Assembly (NCBI RefSeq): GCF_000002235.5
Contig: NW_022145554.1
Location: 1,705,501-1,769,500 of the forward strand
Origin: Strongylocentrotus purpuratus
Lineage: Eukaryota; Echinodermata; Echinoidea; Camarodonta; Strongylocentrotidae
Length of the DNA stretch: 64,000 nucleotides
Direction: 5' to 3'
Shown: positions 58,507 through 64,000 of the stretch, in pieces
How positions within the stretch are numbered: position 1 is the first letter of the stretch
Layout: each line of letters starts with the position of its first letter
Made by a program: the position numbers and the translations under genes
The notes under the pieces: model-generated
Seen by the model: only the letters and a program-made list of their open reading frames with translations
Databases searched by the model: none
Told to the model about the DNA's origin: nothing

Positions 58507-60106
58507 GTAATGTGTATAAATCTTCAGGGTCGATTTTGATAGACAAAGTTGGTCGAAATGCAGGAAATTGTAAAAATATATCTTACGGTATTACGCTAAC
58601 TACAATATTAAAAAGAACAATTCTTTCATTTTGAGCCGATATTTTCTTAATAAAGATCATTAAATTTAACCTAGTTTTATATTGATCATAATAATTAAGT
58701 ACCGATCGAATGCATTTTGTGGAGACAATATAACATTGTCTACATGCAAACAAATGACAACTTTACAAGAAGAAAGTAAACACTTGCACGGTAAAATGAA
58801 AAAAAACTTTCAATAACTTATGAATACTGTTAATAGGCTATTCCAATACTTATGTGGCTATTAGGGTTATGCTCGCCGGAAATCAAACAATGCATTGATG
58901 TAATTGAAATAAACCAAAAAGGGAAAGTGACAAATATTATTTAGATATTTAAAAGCTGTGTAGACTTGTACCATGTTTACTTACTCTTTATCATCATCTG
59001 TCTTTTTAACGTCAGAAATGATCATGAGATTGTTCATAGCAAAATCGCATTGATTCCTATCAATATATTTGTTTAGAGGCTCTCACATTTTGGGCGTTTT
59101 GTATTATTACGTGATATAAAAACAATTGAATATTAATCTGATCATATGAGACAGAAGCAAAATATATAAGTGAATGAATACACACTTAATACTACAACGT
59201 CTACATATTTTTCATATTCGAGTTTGATACAAGGCAGGAAGATCGTCTTATAAAAACAAGATGGCCGCCGTCTCCCTCTCGGCTAGCCCCGTGGTGTTTT
59301 GATTTCGATATTTTTTTACACTCCAGTAGTTCGCTTTACTTTCCGCGTTTGGAAGCAGAGGGATGTTTATAATAGAGCGGACTTTTGTGGAAAACAAACA
59401 ATCATAGCACGGCTGACAATCAATATATGACACATAAAATACTATTTTCTTCTTCTACTTACCCTTCCACGGGGTTCCTTTATACTAAATGTTTACCTCA
59501 AATACTTTTAGCAAAGGTTGTTACTACCACTTTTTTTCCCGACATAATAACAACATGATACACGATAATATTCTAAATAATCCGAAGTGAACTTAGTAAA
59601 CAACATTAACAGCTCATAGTGCTAAATATCATAATTTCAAAGTTTTTTTTATAAGATATTTTTCATAGATTATTACATTTTCTCAGAACTCGCTTTAAAA
59701 GTTAGATGCTTTTGGACAGATTGGTAGAAACACGGAGTTTTAATGCAAAATAAGTACACGTATGTCTAAAACCATTAGGGAGTATGTTTACTCTGCATAT
59801 AATAAGTATTGTGTAGGATAGATGAATTATGCAACTTTTTCAATTTTCTTTCTCCTAGAATACTTTTCATGAAAATAATTTGTGCACAATATTATACTTT
59901 CCATTTTGTGAAAATTGAGATCTGATAGAACAGCATTCTCAAGAAATACTCGTGGTTTTAAGAACGATTACCTTTTTGTTGAACTTTAATTATGAGGGAT
60001 TTATTCTTAACGAGTTTTAAAAGAATGAAAAGTTCCATACAATCGCTATGCAGGGAGAATAAAGGTATTATCAGTGAAATGAAAATACGTATATGAAAAA
60101 GGAGGC

Positions 60107-60113
<7 letters not shown>
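58507..60113. other. Intron or intergenic sequence
   Basis: AT-rich, no exon recognised, no notable repeats. A short unique patch at 59,240-59,400 is of mixed composition. Confidence 0.3.
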
Positions 60114-60178
<65 letters not shown>

Positions 60179-60400
60179 AATAGAGAGAGAGAGAGAGTGA
60201 GGGGGTGGAAAGGGGGGTGAGAGAAAGGGAGAGGGAGTGGAGACAGATTCAGAGAATGGTAGAAAGGGATGAAGACGGAGAGACGGAGGAAGGGAGGCAG
60301 AGAGAGAGAGAGACAGACAGAGACAGACAGAGAAAGGAAGTGACAGAGAGGGGAGTGTGATATAGAGATAGAGAGAGGGAAAGAGCAAAAAAGAGGGGGC
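60114..60400. repeat. (GA)n and (GT)n microsatellite cluster
   Basis: GA tract (60,114-60,150), GT tract (60,151-60,174) and GA-rich imperfect repeats to about 60,390. The long opposite-strand Ser/Leu/Pro frames are artefacts. Confidence 0.9.
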
Positions 60401-60778
60401 AAAACACTCGAGACGGTCAAATAAAATATCGTTAATACCGTTCATACCTGCGAGCAATCTTTAAGGAAGGATTTTTATCCGATAAGCCTTCGCGCTAATG
60501 ATCGCATTTAGAGCTTGAATTTAATTTGCTCGCTGTGATATAGGAAGTGACATGATCTCTCTCTGTTTCCCTCAATTTCTCCCGACGTGGGTTTGTTATC
60601 CCGGGGCTATGCGATGGTACATAAACTCACAACGAGTGCTTTTTGATATTACAATCTGTTTGTTCCTTTCCTGCATTAAACATATCTTATTGGAAGCCTT
60701 CTTAAAAATCGAAAAGTGGCTATTTTCCGATTTGGTTTTGTTTTTATTTCACTCTTCGAGCTACTTTTTTTTTTTTAA

Positions 60779-60912
60779 ACCCATGTTGGGTATAAAAAGG
60801 AACATACATGTTTGTCGGGTATACAATTTTACAAATCAGTGGGTAAATTATATTGGGTACATCATTTTTACCCAAAACTGGGTAAACATTAACCCAACTC
60901 TTTTGAGAGTAA
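60779..60912. mobile_element. Possible short element with ACCCA/TGGGT inverted motifs
   Basis: Contains ACCCATGTTGGGT, GTGGGTAAAT, TTGGGTAC, TTTACCCAAAACTGGGTAA and AACCCAACTCTTTTGAGAGT. This mix of TGGGT repeats and a terminal CAAAAGAGTTGGGTT-like end is seen in small animal MITEs. No target duplication could be defined. Confidence 0.35.
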
Positions 60913-62390
60913 TATTTCTTGCGATGATTCATATATCTCCTCCCATGCTTTCAACACCAGTCATGTTTATGTGAGTCAACGTTACGTATTGTCTTTGGAA
61001 CAGGATTTGTAAGAGCAATAACCAAAACATGCACACTAGTCTTCCAGTGTTGAATAATACACATTGAAGTGTTGATGATGATAGGATGACGGTAGCAATG
61101 ATATGTTCCATTAAATTGAGCTAAATCTGAGGTTAAGTACCTCCCAAAGGTTGCTCTAATCAAGCCATTCTCACTTTCCCACACGTATTACACAGCAAGC
61201 CGTACACGGCTTTTGCGGGGATTTTTTAATCACCGTTTTTTGGCGCCTCCTTCATTGTGACCGTGTGCACGTTGCGTCGCGCCTGCTTTAATTATCGCGA
61301 AATAAATCGCCTGATATCATCGGGTTATTTGGCATTGATCTCTTTATCAAGCTTATTATGTTTGCTGTTTGCTGTCATATTTTTGCTAAATGCCAAATTA
61401 GTACCTGGGCATTAAGGTGGATTTCATCAAAATGTGGATATCCACTCGTCAATTTCCCACGAGGATGAATAACAAGGTGCTTTTTAATTCAATCAATGAC
61501 CGTTTGGCTGTCGAATAGTTATATTTCAGAATAAAACAACGGTATATTGCTTTGTATGATAGCAAGGCGACCAAATATAAAGGCATGGATATTTCTCTTG
61601 ATTTAACTTGATTTAAGTACTGTAATTGTTGTTATTACAGCAAGTATGATTTTCTGCCTTGACAAATCTGTCAGTAGTGAGCGTTTTGGAAACCGCTGAT
61701 TATAAATGTATATGACAACTATACACAAATTTGCAGAGCATGGTGAATTTCAGCCAACTTTTGTTGAGAGCTAAAACGCAATTTACTAGTAGACATTCAC
61801 ATAAAAAAATTAACGGCCCCTCCCCCCCCCCCCCCCCCGTTTCTCAGCAGATTTAAATAGGCAATTGCTTAGCTTATTCTGATTATTGGCTTGAAACGAT
61901 GTCTGCATATCTTAATACTTGTGTTCTAGAACGTTATATTCAATATTAGATTTTTTATTCTTGCAAGTCCAACACACCGTAAGTACATTACATTAGTAAC
62001 ACATAGGACTAGAATGTAAAAAAATGGTAACAAGTCATGGACCAGGCCTATAATAATTGATCCAGTGTGATCGCAAACTTGCATACTTACCTCTTATATA
62101 AAAAGATTTTCGATTGGTATCACACATACATTTCCTAAATTCTTTTGCGTGTCTTAATCGCAGATAAAAGGAATAGGCATCGAAATTCATTAAAATTAAT
62201 GTTTAAGAACAGCAGACAGGAAGAACAAAAAAGAGAAAGGGGACATGGGAAAGCGGAGAGAAAGAGATAAGAAAGCGAAATACACCATAAGATAATGAAA
62301 CGTGCAGAGTAACATTAGCAGATAGAAAAAAGTGATTATCATCTAATATTGTGTGGGTTCGTGGTGTGCGTGCGTTTGTGTGTGAGTGAG
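60913..62390. other. Unique sequence with a mixed-composition island
   Basis: 61,190-61,480 is non-repetitive, with GCGCCTCC, GTGCACGTTGCG, AATTATCGCGAAATAAATCGC and TTATTTGGCATT motifs. It stands out from its AT-rich surroundings and could be a regulatory module. No exon. A poly-C run lies at 61,820-61,838. Confidence 0.35.
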
Positions 62391-62443
62391 TGTGAGTGTG
62401 TGTGAAAGAGAGAGAGAGAGTGCATGTGTGTGTATATGTGTGT

Positions 62444-62481
<38 letters not shown>

Positions 62482-62740
62482 GGGGTAGACATACACAAGG
62501 GATGAGAGGGAGTGAGATATTATAGAGGGGATAAAACCAGAGAATATAAAAAGAGAAAGAGAGAGAGAGAGAGAGATATATATATATGTATATACTACAG
62601 TAGATTTATACAGTCTGTATTTGCTTAAGACAAAGCAAATAAGAGAATCTAGAGAGAGAGATAGAGAGAGAGAGAGGGAGAGTGGAGAAGAGGGAGAAGG
62701 GAAGAGAGATAGAAATGAGAGAGGGCAAAAAGGACGGATG
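62391..62740. repeat. (GT)n/(GA)n microsatellite cluster
   Basis: GT tracts at about 62,362-62,403 and 62,441-62,467, GA tracts at 62,407-62,420, 62,467-62,480, 62,552-62,574 and 62,652-62,675, and a TA tract near 62,575-62,587. Open frames through them are artefacts. Confidence 0.9.
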
Positions 62741-63177
62741 ATACCGCTCAGCATGATCTCACATCGGAGGAGGAAAAAAAAGGTAGGTAAAGACCGATTG
62801 GGCCGGCGACGTTGAACACCGGAAATCGGCTCGAAAGCGCAGATACTGTACGTATCCTAAGATATAGGGGGCCCTCTCGACAAACGCCATAACAGCCCCC
62901 GGGGCAGATAGGGCGGAGGACGGTGGGATAGAAAACAAAATATGGCGGCCCACTTAAGCTGGCTGACAGAGACTGATTGTAATGACAGTACGCTAGTGGG
63001 ATCATTAGCAGTAATTCACCACAATGAGTCGATGAGAAGAAGGGTACTTAACAGCTAGCAGTGCCGAGACTGTTCACTTTCGACATCACTCATAATGCGG
63101 AGATAAAGGTACGACTGATAAAGGATGTATGTACGTCTAGACTGTTTTCACAAATTTCAGTATTAACTTGCTATACT
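62741..63177. other. GC-richer unique island
   Basis: Non-repetitive, with GGGCCGGCGACG, CCCCCGGGGCAG and ATGGCGGCCCAC motifs. The last recalls a YY1-type site (AANATGGCGGC). It might be an internal promoter or enhancer; no exon with splice sites was recognised. Confidence 0.3.
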
Positions 63178-63179
63178 AT

Positions 63180-63223
<44 letters not shown>
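63178..63223. repeat. (GA)n microsatellite
   Basis: GA tract of about 45 bp followed by a poly-G run at 63,236-63,247. Remaining sequence to 64,000 is AT-rich with no recognised gene. Confidence 0.9.
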
Positions 63224-63225
<2 letters not shown>

Positions 63226-64000
63226 GAGCAAAAGAGGGGGGGGGGGGTGAAACATTAAGTACGAATGCGGTATTAAATGAGCGGACAATTGAAGTCATTT
63301 CATTCCATTTCATTAAAACGATCGGATTGTGTGGGTTAGACAGTCGCATGTAATTTTGTTTTACTGAAACCATAAACAATTAATTGATTTGGGTCCCTTT
63401 CCCTTCTTTTTTTAAATGTGCATGCAACAAAGTAATGTATTTGATTGTTTAGCTAAAACATATGTATTAATACTCGTGTAGACTACTTCTTCAAAAATCA
63501 CTTACATCGTCATTAATTAAAATGTATTATTGATAGAAGTTTTAATGTTTTAACAATTTAACAATTAGGCAGTGGCAAGAATGATGTTAAATTTATTTCT
63601 TTCATAAGCTAGGTACTGAAAGATATAAGTATACTTATCATGTCGCCCCCCTTTTTCCTCTTCTCGTCTAAGATGTAATGTTTTATTATTTTCCCTCTTT
63701 CTTTTTTCTCTTATTTCATTGATTTTATGTTTTATTCGATTCCTTGAAAGAAAAAAAAAAAAATCGTTTTAATTTCCCTTCTCTTTTCTCACAACTGCAA
63801 AATTGTTTTAGTTCGGCCTCATCTATACAAATGACCTCTGCCTTTTCCATGTCTGTTATCGAAGTTATTCAAAATGCTTTTTGTCGTGGTTATTATCCAA
63901 AACAAAAACAGACCTCTTTCATTTAAACAGAAAAGACTGTCAAAATTGCTTGGGCAGCGTATGCACTTGTTTTAGCGAATGCCCGCGAGCTTACAAACCA

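Noticed and set aside
42363-64000. Search for PAS-A or PAS-B exons of the AHR-like gene
   Set aside because: No frame with a PAS signature (such as a GFLLV or YLGF.QSDV-type motif) was found, so no PAS exon is claimed.

Overview
The window looks like nuclear DNA of a marine invertebrate animal, most likely a deuterostome such as an echinoderm. It is AT-rich, with multi-exon genes using GT-AG introns, many short DNA transposons, (GA)n/(CT)n tracts, and a tandem set of fast-changing rhodopsin-type receptors of the kind expanded in sea urchins. The phylum is an inference; no species marker was seen.

Region 1 (1-25,300): three tandem copies, all on the + strand, of a unit carrying a one-exon rhodopsin-class GPCR. 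Copy 3 (21,205-22,260) is intact at 351 aa. Copy 2 (10,988-12,036) has one frameshift. Copy 1 (5,895-6,796) is a pseudogene, and its sequence is a patchwork of copy 2-like and copy 3-like tracts. Units 1 and 3 also carry a 37-38 bp minisatellite upstream. In unit 1 it has grown into a 621-bp higher-order repeat. Near unit 3 it is split by a 2,016-bp Helitron2/Helentron-like element with a tRNA-like relic inside. MITEs inserted at TTAA, one LINE fragment and endonuclease-domain retroelement pieces let the duplications be ordered.

Region 2 (25,300-28,300): the first three coding exons of DPCD, a cilia-associated protein, on the minus strand. Splice phases fit and residues align with the vertebrate protein. 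No later exon was found to the left, so the GPCR cluster either lies inside a DPCD intron over 25 kb long or has cut the gene. DPCD intron 1 is largely transposon: a fold-back of GGTCCNGGAT decamers, a partial copy, and a 788-bp MITE.

Region 3 (28,300-36,700): a 1,470-bp hAT-type non-autonomous element with a clear 8-bp target duplication and six ~95-bp internal repeats. It is followed by four minus-strand exons of an acidic protein I do not recognise.

Region 4 (36,700-64,000): an AT-rich spacer, then the first two coding exons of an AHR-like bHLH-PAS gene (+ strand; 41,199-41,338 and 42,205-42,362). The remaining ~21 kb is probably its large intron. It holds microsatellites, a 517-bp gap-free fold-back, a 32-nt perfect palindrome, some non-repetitive islands that may be regulatory, and one weak candidate third exon near 58.35 kb.

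No rRNA gene, CRISPR array, bacterial operon or endogenous virus was seen. The most unusual content is the structural evolution of the GPCR array and the elements in it, rather than a new enzyme system.
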